In this document: positions 1-8,302 of the stretch, piece after piece
Position numbering within the stretch: position 1 is the first letter of the stretch
Layout: every line of letters starts with the position of its first letter
Assembly: GCA_027064095.1 (NCBI GenBank)
Contig: JAMOQI010000036.1
Location: 1-64,000 of the forward strand
Length of the DNA: 64,000 nt
Direction of reading: 5' to 3'
Source of the DNA: Bacteroidales bacterium
Lineage (GTDB): Bacteria > Bacteroidota > Bacteroidia > Bacteroidales > UBA1556
Translations under genes and position numbers: made by a program
Notes under the pieces: generated by a model
The model's input: the letters and a program-made list of their open reading frames with translations, nothing else
The model's database searches: none
What the model was told of the DNA's origin: nothing

Positions 1-1
1 A

Positions 2-67
2 TACGAAACAATGAAGAAAAATGAAGCTGTTAAATTAGCTGCTAGAAAATCTAAGAAGAAAAAATAA
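2..67 (+). CDS. C-terminal end of an unidentified basic protein (partial)
   Basis: Only the last 21 codons are inside the window, ending in TAA. The tail is strongly basic and finishes with four lysines, giving ...KNEAVKLAARKSKKKK. It is followed at once by a clear rho-independent terminator, which supports a real gene end rather than chance. A lysine-rich tail of this kind occurs in small DNA- or RNA-binding proteins, but nothing diagnostic is visible and no function is assigned. Confidence 0.55.
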   Translation, partial: YETMKKNEAVKLAARKSKKKK

Positions 68-91
68 GAAGTAATCTTATTATATAAATAT

Positions 92-127
92 AAACTGCCA
101 AGTTATTAGCTTGGCAGTTTTTTTTTT
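92..127 (+). terminator. Rho-independent terminator
   Basis: An 11-bp perfect stem (AAACTGCCAAG / CTTGGCAGTTT) with a 7-nt loop is followed by a run of T. It ends the gene whose tail opens the window and insulates the receptor gene downstream. Confidence 0.9.
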
Positions 128-210
128 GGAGTTTATTTAAATAATGCGCAAGTTTATTTTTTGTCTTGTGTCTGAAGTTTTTGTTAATACACATTTATTA
201 TACGAATACA

Positions 211-2658
211 ATGAAAATATTTCTAACTGTAATTATCCTTTTATTAGCACAAATTATTAGTGCTCAACGTCCAAATATTGGTGGACCTTCTCATTCGCAA
301 AATAAACCCGGAGCTATTGGTAAAATTATAGATTCAAAGACGAAACATCCGGTTCCTTATGCTACTGTTGTTCTGTATAAACAGAGCGATTCTTCCATGG
401 TTGATGGTACAATAACAAAGGAAAATGGTGGATTTTATATACCTTGTGAAGCGGGGAAGTATTATTTAGTAGCAAAGTTTATGGGGTATGATAAATACGT
501 CGTTTCAAACCTTGAAATGAATACCGGTGAAAGAATGATGAAAGTTGGATTGATAAAGCTGCAACGAACATCATCAGAGCTTAAAGGAGTTGAAATAGTA
601 GGGCAACAAGCTTATGTGGATTATAAGATTGATAGAAAAGTAGTAAATGTTGGCCGAGATGTTGGTTCTGCCGGAGGAACAGCTGTTGAGGCATTGGAAA
701 ATGTTCCTTCTGTGAATGTCGATATTGATGGAAATGTTGAACTTAGAGGGAGTGCCAGTTTTACGGTACTAATAAATGGAAAACCTTCGCCTTTAGGTGG
801 AAGTGAAGCTTTAGAACAGATTCCGACTTCTGTAATTAAAAACATAGAAATAATTACTAATCCTTCTGCTAAGTATGATCCAGATGGTATGACAGGAATT
901 ATTAACGTAGTGCTTAAAGAGGATGTAAAACAGGGGCTAAATGGCTTTGTTGAAGCTTCGGTTGCATCTTTTGATTCTTATAGTTTGAATACAATTTTTA
1001 ATTATAGAAAAAATAAAATTAATTATTTTGTAGGAGCTAATATGCGTTTGAGGAATATGCCTGGTGGTGGTATTTCTAATTTGCAAAACATTGGTGGAGA
1101 TACTAATATGTATAGAGATACAGAAATAGACAGGATGAGGAAAAGAAATAATTATACCTTAAAGGGTGGTATGGATTATTATTTAAATGATAATAATACT
1201 TTTGGATTTGATATTGCCTATGGAATAAATGATTTTGGAAAGGATTATATAAGTGATATTTACGAGAGAACTATCCCATCATCCTATGAGTTATATACTG
1301 TTAGCCATAATACCGGAGGAAGAAAAAGTGACTTTTTAAAAACAAGTATTAATTGGCAACATAAGTTTAAACGTGAAGGGGAGAAGCTTGAAGCGTATAT
1401 GTTTTTTAATAATAGTGAGGAAATAAAAGATGAAAAACAAAAAGAGCTATATTCTGATTATTTGTGGAGTGAAAATGGAGGCCTAAAAGATTGGTATAAT
1501 ACTACTGATAATTCTTTTAAGAAGGATTTTAGAGCCAAGTTAGATTATACATTAAAATTGAAAGGCGATAGAAAGTATGAAGCAGGATTGCAGTCAAGAA
1601 ACTATAGGGAGAGATCTGAATTTGTTTATAATCAATATGATAGTGCTTGTGGAGATTGGGTTGTATTACCAGAATATGGTAATAATATGACTTTTAATCG
1701 TGATATTCTGTCGGTTTACTCTACTTATGGAGGTACTTATAAAGATTTTGGATATCAACTTGGATTAAGGGGAGAATATACAAATAGAAAAATTACGACA
1801 AGTGATAATTTACCATCTGAGATTAACAGATTTGATATTTTCCCAACAGTACATTTATCGCAGAAGTTTTTGGAGACAAACTCCGTAATGATGAGTTATA
1901 GTCGTAGGATTGATAGACCAGGAGGGTGGGAGTTGGGTCCAAATCCTATTTTTATCTCTAGTAATTTTATTAGAATTGGAAATCCTGATTTGGAACCTGA
2001 ATATTCTGATAATTATGAATTAAGCTATCAAAAGATTATTAAGAAATCATTTATTTCTGCAGAGGCTTATTATAGAACTACAAAAAATAAGATTTCTCGT
2101 TTACAAGAAATGAATGATTCTAATATAATTTATATGACTTACGAAAACTTAGATAGAGATCACTCTGCTGGGATGGAGCTTATGGCTAATTTGCAGTTCA
2201 ATAAGTGGTTTAGATTAAATCTAAGTGGGAATTACTACTATTATAAGTTAGAAGGAAATATTACTTCTGGAGCTGTTGATCAAAGTAGTATAAATTTTGA
2301 TATAAGAGGTGAGGTTAATTTTATGATTACTCCCTTAATGAGATTTCAGATAAATAGTTTTTATAGAGGTCCTTCTGCTACTGCACAAGGAACTATGAGC
2401 GAATTTTACATGGTAAACTCTGCTCTTAGATATGACTTCTTTAAGCGCAAGATGGCTGTTACTTTTAAAGTGCGGGATATTTTTAATACTATGAGACACC
2501 AATTTGAAACCAATACAAATACTTTTACAAGCAATAATACATTTTATCGTCAAAATCCTTATTTTCAGCTTACAGTAAATTATAAAATAAATAATTATCG
2601 CCAAGAGAGAAAGCCAAACATGGATGATAGAAGCAACGAAGGAGGTGACGATATATAG
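211..2658 (+). CDS. TonB-dependent receptor-like outer membrane beta-barrel protein
   Basis: 815-residue outer membrane protein. The ATG chosen here begins a typical signal peptide (MKIFLTVIILLLAQIISAQ); a TTG 45 bases upstream would bury it and is rejected. Residues about 30-100 form a carboxypeptidase-regulatory-like beta-sandwich (PVPYATVVLYKQ...GYDKYVV). Residues about 145-240 look like a receptor plug (ALENVPSVNVD, ELRGSASFTVLINGKPSPLG, IEIITNPSAKYDPDGMTGIINV). The rest is barrel strands rich in aromatic residues. This is the architecture of the OMP_b-brl_3 group of TonB-linked proteins. The C-terminus carries a hydrophilic extension (NMDDRSNEGGDDI) in place of a terminal aromatic residue. 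No SusD partner lies next to it, so a polysaccharide-uptake role is not supported and the substrate is unknown. Confidence 0.85.
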   Translation: MKIFLTVIILLLAQIISAQRPNIGGPSHSQNKPGAIGKIIDSKTKHPVPYATVVLYKQSDSSMVDGTITKENGGFYIPCEAGKYYLVAKFMGYDKYVVSNLEMNTGERMMKVGLIKLQRTSSELKGVEIVGQQAYVDYKIDRKVVNVGRDVGSAGGTAVEALENVPSVNVDIDGNVELRGSASFTVLINGKPSPLGGSEALEQIPTSVIKNIEIITNPSAKYDPDGMTGIINVVLKEDVKQGLNGFVEASVASFDSYSLNTIFNYRKNKINYFVGANMRLRNMPGGGISNLQNIGGDTNMYRDTEIDRMRKRNNYTLKGGMDYYLNDNNTFGFDIAYGINDFGKDYISDIYERTIPSSYELYTVSHNTGGRKSDFLKTSINWQHKFKREGEKLEAYMFFNNSEEIKDEKQKELYSDYLWSENGGLKDWYNTTDNSFKKDFRAKLDYTLKLKGDRKYEAGLQSRNYRERSEFVYNQYDSACGDWVVLPEYGNNMTFNRDILSVYSTYGGTYKDFGYQLGLRGEYTNRKITTSDNLPSEINRFDIFPTVHLSQKFLETNSVMMSYSRRIDRPGGWELGPNPIFISSNFIRIGNPDLEPEYSDNYELSYQKIIKKSFISAEAYYRTTKNKISRLQEMNDSNIIYMTYENLDRDHSAGMELMANLQFNKWFRLNLSGNYYYYKLEGNITSGAVDQSSINFDIRGEVNFMITPLMRFQINSFYRGPSATAQGTMSEFYMVNSALRYDFFKRKMAVTFKVRDIFNTMRHQFETNTNTFTSNNTFYRQNPYFQLTVNYKINNYRQERKPNMDDRSNEGGDDI

Positions 2659-2719
2659 TATTGCATACTGATTTTATACATATTTTCATTATTTTCGCAA
2701 TAGAAAGATAAATGATTCT

Positions 2720-3241
2720 ATGAAAGAAATATGGAATAAAGTATTATATCCTGATTTTAGCTCAAAGGTTAATTTATGGATATCTAATCAAGGTCGAATA
2801 AAGAGTTATCGAACCAAAAAGATTGGAGGAGTTATTCTTAAAGGTGCTTATATTTCTAACTATAATGTAATTTTTGTTGAGTTAAAGAATGGTAAAAGGA
2901 AAACTCTTTTTGTTCATAAGTTAGTTGCTGAGTTTTTTATACCTAAATCAGACGAAGATAAAAAATATGTTATTCATAGAGATTATGATTTAAGAAATAA
3001 TTTTGTTAACAATTTACAGTGGGCTAATAAGGAAGAAGTTATTGAGCATAAGTTGGGGAATCCACATATTAAGAATATTAGATATAATACAAAACTAAGT
3101 CAATCTGATGTTGACTATATAAGAAAGCGTGTAGTGCGTTTAAAGCGCGAAGGCGGTGCTTTATATGCTCCGCTTGCTCGGAAATTTGGGGTGTCGGAGA
3201 CTCAGATAAAAAGAATAGTAGAAAGAAAGAATTGGAAATAG
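2720..3241 (+). CDS. NUMOD4/HNH endonuclease-like protein with C-terminal HTH
   Basis: 173 residues. The N-terminus resembles the NUMOD4 motif (residues about 3-35, WNKVLYPDFSSKVNLWISNQGRIKSY). An HNH_3-like segment follows (FVHKLVAEFFIPKSDEDKKYVIHRDYDLRNNFVNNLQWANKEE), in which the His of VIHRD and the Asn residues of NNFVNNLQW match the metal-binding fold. The end forms a helix-turn-helix (YAPLARKFGVSETQIKRIVERKNWK). Such proteins are known from phages and self-splicing introns and also occur alone in Bacteroidota chromosomes. No intron or split gene is seen around it. It lies 61 bp after the receptor gene and converges on the glycosyltransferase. A homing or DNA-modifying role is inference only. 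Confidence 0.75.
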   Translation: MKEIWNKVLYPDFSSKVNLWISNQGRIKSYRTKKIGGVILKGAYISNYNVIFVELKNGKRKTLFVHKLVAEFFIPKSDEDKKYVIHRDYDLRNNFVNNLQWANKEEVIEHKLGNPHIKNIRYNTKLSQSDVDYIRKRVVRLKREGGALYAPLARKFGVSETQIKRIVERKNWK

Positions 3242-3266
3242 AGTATGTGTGTGTTGGAATGAGGTG

Positions 3267-4010
3267 TTAATTGTTGAATTTTTTTGACTTTAGTATTCCA
3301 ATTTTATTCAAAGCATATTCTATTGATGTAAAAATTACACCAATACCATATTTAAAACTTCTTTTGAAATTTATTGAAGAAGCTTCTTTAAAATATTTTG
3401 TAGGGCAGGTTAGTTCACCAATCTCATAGCCTGAGTATAATATTTGTGCAAGTATCTGATTATCGAATAAGAAATCATTAGAATTTGCATTATAATTTAC
3501 AGTCTCTAATACTTCTTTTGAAAAAGCTCGGTATCCACTATGATATTCTGAAAGTTTTTGATTCATTAAAATATTCTGGAATAATGTCAGAAATCTATTT
3601 GCAATGTATTTGTATTTTGGCATACCGCCTTTAATAGCTCCCTTTCCTAATATTCTGGACCCAATCACAACAGGATAAACAGCATTGGCGATGATATAGC
3701 ATATTGGCTCTATAAGTTTTGGAGTATATTGGTAATCAGGATGTAGCATAACAACAATGTCAGCACCTAAGTCTAAAGCTTTATTATAGCAGGATTTTTG
3801 ATTAGCACCATAACCACTATTAATATCATGTTGTATAATGTGGTTTATACCAATTCTTTCAGCTTCCTTAACAGTAGCGTCACTACTTTTATCGTCAGTG
3901 AGAATAACAAAGTCAACAATATTAAAAGGAATTTCACGATAGGTCTTTTCTAATGTCTTTTCGGCATTGAAAGCTGGTAGAACTACTGCAATTTTCTTAT
4001 TATTAATCAT
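3267..4010 (-). CDS. Family 2 glycosyltransferase, polyprenol-phosphate sugar transferase type
   Basis: 247-residue GT-A glycosyltransferase. The N-terminal strand KIAVVLPAFNAEKTLEKTYREIP and the nucleotide-binding TDDKSSDAT are typical of GT2. The DxD-like acid site is MLHPDYQY, and GSRILGKGAIKGGMPKYKYIANRFLT resembles the acceptor region of dolichol- or undecaprenyl-phosphate sugar synthases. There is no strong multi-span membrane domain, so it probably acts at the cytoplasmic face of the membrane. It is last in a minus-strand series after the delta-prime gene (30-bp gap). The sugar and acceptor cannot be told from sequence. Confidence 0.85.
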   Translation of the reverse strand: MINNKKIAVVLPAFNAEKTLEKTYREIPFNIVDFVILTDDKSSDATVKEAERIGINHIIQHDINSGYGANQKSCYNKALDLGADIVVMLHPDYQYTPKLIEPICYIIANAVYPVVIGSRILGKGAIKGGMPKYKYIANRFLTLFQNILMNQKLSEYHSGYRAFSKEVLETVNYNANSNDFLFDNQILAQILYSGYEIGELTCPTKYFKEASSINFKRSFKYGIGVIFTSIEYALNKIGILKSKKFNN

Positions 4011-4040
4011 ATTTTGATAGTGTTGAACTCTTAGGAAATA

Positions 4041-5210
4041 TCAGATTACGATTATTTTTTTGCCAAATATTTGTGATATTTTTAATAACATATCCATTAT
4101 AACAATCTTTGGATTTACATTCCTACTAATGTGGAAATTTGCTTCATTAAGTAAATTTGTGATGTCTTCAGCATTTGTTCTATTTACGAACCTGCTAAAC
4201 TTTTGGATAAAAGCCAATTCATTACCGTTAGATTTTACCATTTCTGTATTCCCCAAATCATGATACAAACAAAGTCTCACAATTCTTAATCCATATTGAA
4301 GTAGTTGTTTAATATTTTCACGTCCTATCTTAGAAAGTTGGTCTGATTTTGATTTTATTTTACCAAAATCGTGATTGTAGGCTAGCAGCATCATTTCTCT
4401 AAATGTTGAAAAATATGGATGGTCATCGAAATTATCTAAAAGATATTTTGTAGCATTCTTAAAATTACCTTCAGCTAGATTGACAATAGTTTCAACTTTA
4501 TCATTATTAAATTGGAAATTGTGATAAAGGTATTCTCTTATCTCTTCATTTTCTAATGGTGGTACTTTAACAAGTTGCGTTCTGGATAGTATTGTTTTAA
4601 GTATATCGTTGGTATCCTCTGTGATAAGAATAAAAAGAGTTTTTGGTGGAGGTTCTTCAAGTATTTTTAGAAGTTTAGGAGCAGCACTATGATAAAGCTT
4701 TTCTATCATCCATATTATCATAACTTTATATTCTCCCTCATAAGATTTTAGTGCTAAAGTTTTGACGATTTGATTAGCATCATCAGTACCTATTTTACCT
4801 TGTTTGTTTTCAATATTTATTTCCTGATACCATTCGTTTAAGGAGAGATAATAATTACTATTTATTAATGCTTCGCGCCATTCATTAAGGAATTGGTTGC
4901 TTGTTGGCTTGTTAGTGACAGTTTTAGTGTTAGCAACAGGAAAAATAAAATGCAAATCCGGATGAGCTAGTTTTTGATATTTTACACAGCTGGGACAACT
5001 TCCACAAGAGTCACCAATAATTTCACTATTCTCAGGATAGACTTGCTTGTTGATACAAGAAATATATTGCGCATAGGCAATGGCTAAGGCTAGTTTTTCA
5101 CTTCCATCAGCTCCTAAAAACAATTGTGCATGACTAATTCTGTTATTTAGTACACTATTTATTAATCTGTTTTTTAGTTTGTTGTGGCCTACTATTTCTT
5201 GAAATCTCAT
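4041..5210 (-). CDS. holB: DNA polymerase III delta-prime subunit
   Basis: 389 residues; clamp-loader AAA+ protein of the delta-prime type. Seen: N-terminal FQEIVGHNKLKNRLINSVLNNRISHAQLFLG, a degenerate P-loop (GADGSEKLALA, lacking the GKT of an active ATPase), a zinc-binding cysteine group (C...CGSCPSC), the segment KIGTDDANQI, and sensor 1 LLKILEEPPPKTLFILIT. The family SRC arginine-finger motif reads SRT here. A dead P-loop fits delta-prime rather than the tau/gamma subunit. A good -7 promoter box (TATTTTTG) sits only 4 nt before the ATG, which implies a very short or absent leader. Confidence 0.9.
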   Translation of the reverse strand: MRFQEIVGHNKLKNRLINSVLNNRISHAQLFLGADGSEKLALAIAYAQYISCINKQVYPENSEIIGDSCGSCPSCVKYQKLAHPDLHFIFPVANTKTVTNKPTSNQFLNEWREALINSNYYLSLNEWYQEINIENKQGKIGTDDANQIVKTLALKSYEGEYKVMIIWMIEKLYHSAAPKLLKILEEPPPKTLFILITEDTNDILKTILSRTQLVKVPPLENEEIREYLYHNFQFNNDKVETIVNLAEGNFKNATKYLLDNFDDHPYFSTFREMMLLAYNHDFGKIKSKSDQLSKIGRENIKQLLQYGLRIVRLCLYHDLGNTEMVKSNGNELAFIQKFSRFVNRTNAEDITNLLNEANFHISRNVNPKIVIMDMLLKISQIFGKKIIVI

Positions 5211-5214
5211 ATTT

Positions 5215-5222
5215 CAAAAATA
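5215..5222 (-). promoter_or_regulatory. -7 promoter box of holB
   Basis: TATTTTTG on the minus strand matches the Bacteroidota consensus TAnnTTTG. Only four bases separate it from the start codon, so transcription would begin at or next to the ATG. No clear -33 TTG was found at the usual spacing, so confidence is moderate. Confidence 0.4.
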
Positions 5223-5296
5223 AGGTATATTTGTTTTATTCTGACAGTTTTTATATTTCTGAATTAATAAATTTGAGAGATAGAGATTTATAAATT

Positions 5297-5923
5297 TTAT
5301 TTTGTGTCAATTTTACCCACATAAACAGCATTTCCATTATCACATTCTATAATTTTAATGGAGTTAAAGAAATTTTGCATTTCTTCTTCAAAATTTCTTT
5401 TAAAATTTTTATAATCACTCCTTTCTAAAAATTCAAGAACTTTTACAAAGGGCGCAGTTTTATTTCTAAAGTCTTGAATCATAACATATTTATTTGCTAT
5501 TCTAGCCATTTCTTTTAATACGACTCCTCTTTCTTTAGCTTTCATTCCATGCAAAACAAATGAAGCAGTAACAATATCAAAGGAATTATCTTCAAAGTGT
5601 TTCATATCATCAGCATCCATTTTTATAAAGTTTAAATTAGGATGATTTTTCTTTGCTTGATGTATCATCTTGTCTGAGAAATCAACACCTTGTTTTTTCA
5701 TTTTGCTGTATTTCGCTATACTTGCCAGCCATCCACCGGTGCCGGTGCCAATATCTAATATGGAAAAGTTCTCTAATGGAATCTGACTGTTAAGTTTTTT
5801 AGCAATTTCAGCATATCCTTTTTGGACAGATTTGTCTATACTACCATATAATGGAGCAATTAAATCAAAAATAAACTTTGCTCTTTGTTTATTACTACCA
5901 AAAAAATAATGTAATAGATTCAT
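5297..5923 (-). CDS. Class I SAM-dependent methyltransferase
   Basis: 208 residues. The glycine-rich SAM site is ILDIGTGTGGWLASIAKYS (motif I), then GVDFSDKMIHQAKKNHP with the acidic residue that binds ribose, NFIKMDADDM (motif II) and FDIVTASFVLHGM (motif IV). The order resembles UbiE/Methyltransf_11 enzymes. The substrate is unknown. It is the first protein gene after tRNA-Pro on this strand and is separated from it by a terminator-like hairpin. Confidence 0.85.
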   Translation of the reverse strand: MNLLHYFFGSNKQRAKFIFDLIAPLYGSIDKSVQKGYAEIAKKLNSQIPLENFSILDIGTGTGGWLASIAKYSKMKKQGVDFSDKMIHQAKKNHPNLNFIKMDADDMKHFEDNSFDIVTASFVLHGMKAKERGVVLKEMARIANKYVMIQDFRNKTAPFVKVLEFLERSDYKNFKRNFEEEMQNFFNSIKIIECDNGNAVYVGKIDTK

Positions 5924-5978
5924 GCGGAATAGGTTTAATTATTGGCAAAGATGCAAAAAAAAATAAGATATGAATAAT

Positions 5979-6018
5979 AAAAAAGCTTATACAAAGATAT
6001 TTTGTAAAAGCTTTTTTG
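5979..6018 (-). terminator. Terminator-like hairpin downstream of tRNA-Pro
   Basis: The stem AAAGCT...TACAAA / TTTTGTA...AAGCTTT with a short AT loop is flanked by A and T runs on both sides. It could therefore work in either direction. On the minus strand it lies just after the tRNA gene. Confidence 0.6.
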
Positions 6019-6023
6019 TTAAG

Positions 6024-6096
<73 letters not shown>

Positions 6097-6113
6097 ATAT
6101 ATTTATTGGATTA

Positions 6114-6121
6114 CAAAATTA
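6114..6121 (-). promoter_or_regulatory. -7 promoter box of tRNA-Pro
   Basis: TAATTTTG on the minus strand lies 17 bp before the mature tRNA 5-prime end and matches TAnnTTTG. The spacing fits a short 5-prime leader removed by RNase P. Confidence 0.5.
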
Positions 6122-6158
6122 ATGCTTTTTTTCGCTACTTATAATATTTAATTTACAT

Positions 6159-6191
6159 AAAAAACCGCAAGACTTACAAGTCTTGCGGTTT
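6159..6191 (-). terminator. Rho-independent terminator of the superoxide reductase gene
   Basis: A 13-14-bp GC-containing stem (AAACCGCAAGACTT / AAGTCTTGCGGTTT) ends on the minus strand in a run of T. It lies 24 bp after the stop codon of the superoxide reductase gene. Confidence 0.9.
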
Positions 6192-6215
6192 GGTATTTTG
6201 CATAAAAAGATGGAT

Positions 6216-6596
6216 TTATGCTCCAACCTCTACAACAACTTCGTCGCTTTGCCATAAGCCGTGCTTAGTGCAATATGCATGAGCTGTTAATTTAAGTTTT
6301 TTATTTGGTACAATGTAGAAGTCAACTTCTAAATTTGCAGGAGCGTTGCCCATAGCACCAGCGCTAAAGCTAGCTTCAGCTAAGAAACGTTCTCCGTCCC
6401 ACAATTGAATCCATTGAATGTAATGATCAAAATCATCAGGGTGCTTGTACTCGTCTCCAACTTGTACTTTTACTTTGAATTTTTCACCGGCAGTAGCAGT
6501 TTTTTCGCAATGTATAAATGCTGAGTGACGATCGATATAATCTTTTTTTGATTCTCTTTCGATCTCTGAAATGTCTTGATATCTGTTAATTTTCAT
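6216..6596 (-). CDS. Superoxide reductase (neelaredoxin/desulfoferrodoxin iron domain)
   Basis: 126 residues, the size of one-iron superoxide reductases, which lack the N-terminal desulforedoxin domain. The enzyme reduces superoxide to hydrogen peroxide without making oxygen, a typical anaerobe defence. Candidate ligands of the Fe(His)4(Cys) centre are visible: His24 (KDYIDRHSAF), the two His of EYKHPDDFDHYIQW, and Cys and His of AHAYCTKHGLW. The lysine next to the first HP matches the conserved Glu-Lys-His region. It lies after ahpC and perR on the same strand, and the peroxide it makes is the substrate of AhpC. A long hairpin between ahpC and this gene may tune its expression. Confidence 0.92.
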   Translation of the reverse strand: MKINRYQDISEIERESKKDYIDRHSAFIHCEKTATAGEKFKVKVQVGDEYKHPDDFDHYIQWIQLWDGERFLAEASFSAGAMGNAPANLEVDFYIVPNKKLKLTAHAYCTKHGLWQSDEVVVEVGA

Positions 6597-6625
6597 GATA
6601 ATAAGTTTATTAGTTAAGTGTAATT

Positions 6626-6667
6626 ATTAGCAAGATAAGATTATTAATTATATCTTATCTTGCTAAT
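6626..6667 (-). terminator. Long hairpin between ahpC and superoxide reductase genes
   Basis: A perfect 16-bp inverted repeat (ATTAGCAAGATAAGAT / ATCTTATCTTGCTAAT) has a 10-nt AT loop, starting 9 bp after the ahpC stop. On the minus strand the bases after it are not a clean T-run, so it may be a partial terminator, an mRNA-end stabiliser or a processing site. Confidence 0.6.
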
Positions 6668-6676
6668 TTAATAAAA

Positions 6677-7312
6677 TTAGGCCTTTTTCCCAAGGTATTC
6701 AGCTACTCCTTCGTGAGTTGCTTGCATAGCTTCTTCACCTGGCTTCCAGTTTGCAGGACAAACTTCACCATGCTTTTCGAAATACTGTAAAGCATCAACC
6801 ATCCTGATAGCTTCATCAATGCTACGACCCAGTGGTAAATCATTAATAACATTGTGACGAACAATACCTTCTTTGTCAATTAAGAACAAACCTCTATATG
6901 CTACTGGAGCACCATTGAAAGTAGCGTTTCCTTCATCGTCATAATCATATTCACCGGCTAATACACCGTAGTTTTCAGCAATAGTTTTGCTTAAATCTGA
7001 TACTAATGGATATTTAACTCCTTTAATACCGCCATCTTTTAATTCAGTGTTTAACCATGCCCAATGTGAGAATTCTGAATCGATAGAACAGCCTACAACT
7101 GCAACATCTCTTTTGTCAAATTCTTCCATTTTTTCTTGGAAAGCAAGTATTTCAGTTGGGCAAACAAAAGTAAAATCCAGTGGGTAGAAAAAGAATACTA
7201 CATGTTTCTTTCCTATGTATTGCTCAAGAGAGAATCCTTCTTGAAATTCACCACCGTTAACTACTGCTGTTGCTTCAAATTTTGGAGCTTTTTTTCCTAT
7301 TAAATTTTCCAT
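6677..7312 (-). CDS. ahpC: Typical 2-Cys peroxiredoxin (AhpC/Prx1 family)
   Basis: 211 residues. It reduces hydrogen peroxide and organic peroxides in the cytoplasm. The peroxidatic cysteine is Cys51 in the classic FYPLDFTFVCPTE motif. The resolving cysteine lies in GEVCPANWKPGEEAM near residue 180. The catalytic arginine falls in GIVRHNVINDLPLGRSIDE. The C-terminal arm is longer than in E. coli AhpC and ends YLGKKA, as in the Prx1 group. No ahpF follows, so reduction probably comes from thioredoxin. The gene follows perR by 37 bp and is likely co-transcribed with it. Confidence 0.95.
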   Translation of the reverse strand: MENLIGKKAPKFEATAVVNGGEFQEGFSLEQYIGKKHVVFFFYPLDFTFVCPTEILAFQEKMEEFDKRDVAVVGCSIDSEFSHWAWLNTELKDGGIKGVKYPLVSDLSKTIAENYGVLAGEYDYDDEGNATFNGAPVAYRGLFLIDKEGIVRHNVINDLPLGRSIDEAIRMVDALQYFEKHGEVCPANWKPGEEAMQATHEGVAEYLGKKA

Positions 7313-7349
7313 ATTTAAAATAATGTTTATTGATTTATATATTTGTTAA

Positions 7350-7763
7350 TTATTTACAGTTTGAACAAATTCCTTTTAAATAATAATGTGATTCTGTTAT
7401 TGTATAATTTTCTAATCCTCCAATAGTATTTGTATGCTCTAATGAAAGGGGAAAATCATATACTCTACCACATTTTGTACATTTAAAATGGCCATGAAAG
7501 CTAGTGTCTGCATCATAACGAGTTTCATTATCTTCTATATTTACTACCATAATAATTCCATGCTCTTGAAATAACTTCAGAGTGTTGTAAACTGTAGTTT
7601 TTGATAGAGTGGGTATTTCCGGTGATAATGCATTGAAAATAGTTTCAACTGTCGGATGCTCAATGCTTTTTGATAGAAATTCATAAATGCGTAGTCTTTG
7701 AACACTCGGTTTTATCCCTGCATCCTTTAAAAAATTTACTGCATTTTCTGGTCTCTTAAACAT
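7350..7763 (-). CDS. perR: PerR-type peroxide-sensing Fur family repressor
   Basis: 137-residue Fur-family regulator. The N-terminal winged helix contains HPTVETIFNAL and LSKTTVYNTLKLFQEHGII. The regulatory metal ligands line up with B. subtilis PerR with an offset of one: His36, Asp84 (RYD), His90, His92 (HGH) and Asp103 (VYDF). Aspartate at the last position is the feature that separates peroxide-sensing PerR from iron-sensing Fur, which has glutamate. The structural zinc site is Cys95-x2-Cys98 plus the C-terminal CSNC. Its location upstream of ahpC and superoxide reductase supports the assignment, and autoregulation is likely. Confidence 0.92.
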   Translation of the reverse strand: MFKRPENAVNFLKDAGIKPSVQRLRIYEFLSKSIEHPTVETIFNALSPEIPTLSKTTVYNTLKLFQEHGIIMVVNIEDNETRYDADTSFHGHFKCTKCGRVYDFPLSLEHTNTIGGLENYTITESHYYLKGICSNCK

Positions 7764-7789
7764 GATTTTTTATAAATTTGTAATGATTG

Positions 7790-7813
7790 CAAATATATAA
7801 TAATTATAATTAT
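7790..7813 (-). promoter_or_regulatory. perR promoter box and adjacent 14-bp palindrome
   Basis: The minus strand carries TATATTTG at 7790-7797, a match to TAnnTTTG, 26 bp before the perR ATG. Just upstream, at 7800-7813, lies the perfect palindrome ATAATTATAATTAT. It has the AT-rich character of Per boxes but does not match the known 7-1-7 box well. The promoter is fairly likely; the operator role is a guess. Confidence 0.45.
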
Positions 7814-7911
7814 GAATAAATATTTTAACATTTATTTTGCTTTTTATTTTAGTACTCTGATAATCAGCTTGTAATATTGTGTGTTTAAGTTGATTATTTT
7901 TATTTTGATTG

Positions 7912-8104
7912 TGTTAACCCGTATTATTCTTAAAAAGCCAAAGCAAATTGTATAAATAAACAATGAAAAGTAGTGGACAATGTGGAAAAATCCTCTTGAA
8001 ATAAGTTCGGGACAGCTTGATTTAGAAAAACTCAAATTTGGGTATTTGAAAAATACCGGATGAAGGTTTTAAATATTAGTTTGTCCTGGAATAATCCGGA
8101 TTAA
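7912..8104 (+). repeat. Dispersed repeat family, copy A (longest copy)
   Basis: The first 57 bases match the reverse complement of copy B (13965-14090) at 52 positions. The shared core is CCGTATTATTCTTAAAAA then CCAAAGCAAATTGTAT. The far end carries AATAATCCGGAT, the inverse of the starting CCG-ATTATTC, so the element has short inverted ends. The middle has diverged and holds an internal hairpin (GGTATTT / AAATACC). It has no coding capacity. Confidence 0.7.
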
Positions 8105-8253
8105 ATTATTTTTTGACATTGAAAATCGTCTTATAAATTAAATTTACTAAGTATTTGATGAGGATATTATATTAAATTCTTTAAATAATGTAACATTAAT
8201 TATAAATTATAGTATTGTCATTAATTATATCGAATGTCCATTTATTATTTTAT

Positions 8254-8261
8254 TAATTTTG
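8254..8261 (+). promoter_or_regulatory. -7 promoter box of the barrel-protein gene
   Basis: TAATTTTG matches TAnnTTTG. Transcription starting a few bases downstream would leave almost no leader for an ATG at 8276 but a normal one for the ATG at 8303, which also begins the better signal peptide. Confidence 0.45.
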
Positions 8262-8302
8262 TATGCTTAAATTAAATGGATAATACTTTTCATAGTTTGA
8301 AT

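Larger units (their letters stand above)
7764..8302. other. Long intergenic region with repeat copy A
   Basis: The gap between divergently transcribed perR and the barrel-protein gene holds the perR promoter, repeat copy A (7912-8104) and a promoter box for the barrel protein. Bases about 8105-8245 are very AT-rich and show nothing recognisable. An apparent small reading frame at 7844-8035 lies inside the repeat and is not a gene. Confidence 0.7.

Noticed and set aside
166..210. TTG start extending the first receptor gene by 15 codons
   Set aside because: It would put 15 residues in front of a perfect signal peptide; the ATG at 211 is preferred.
2720..3241. HNH gene as part of a group I intron or prophage
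   Set aside because: Flanking genes are intact chromosomal genes and no intron structure or phage gene is seen.
7844..8035. Small minus-strand reading frame of 63 codons
   Set aside because: It lies inside repeat copy A, has no promoter or start context, and its sequence is explained by the repeat.
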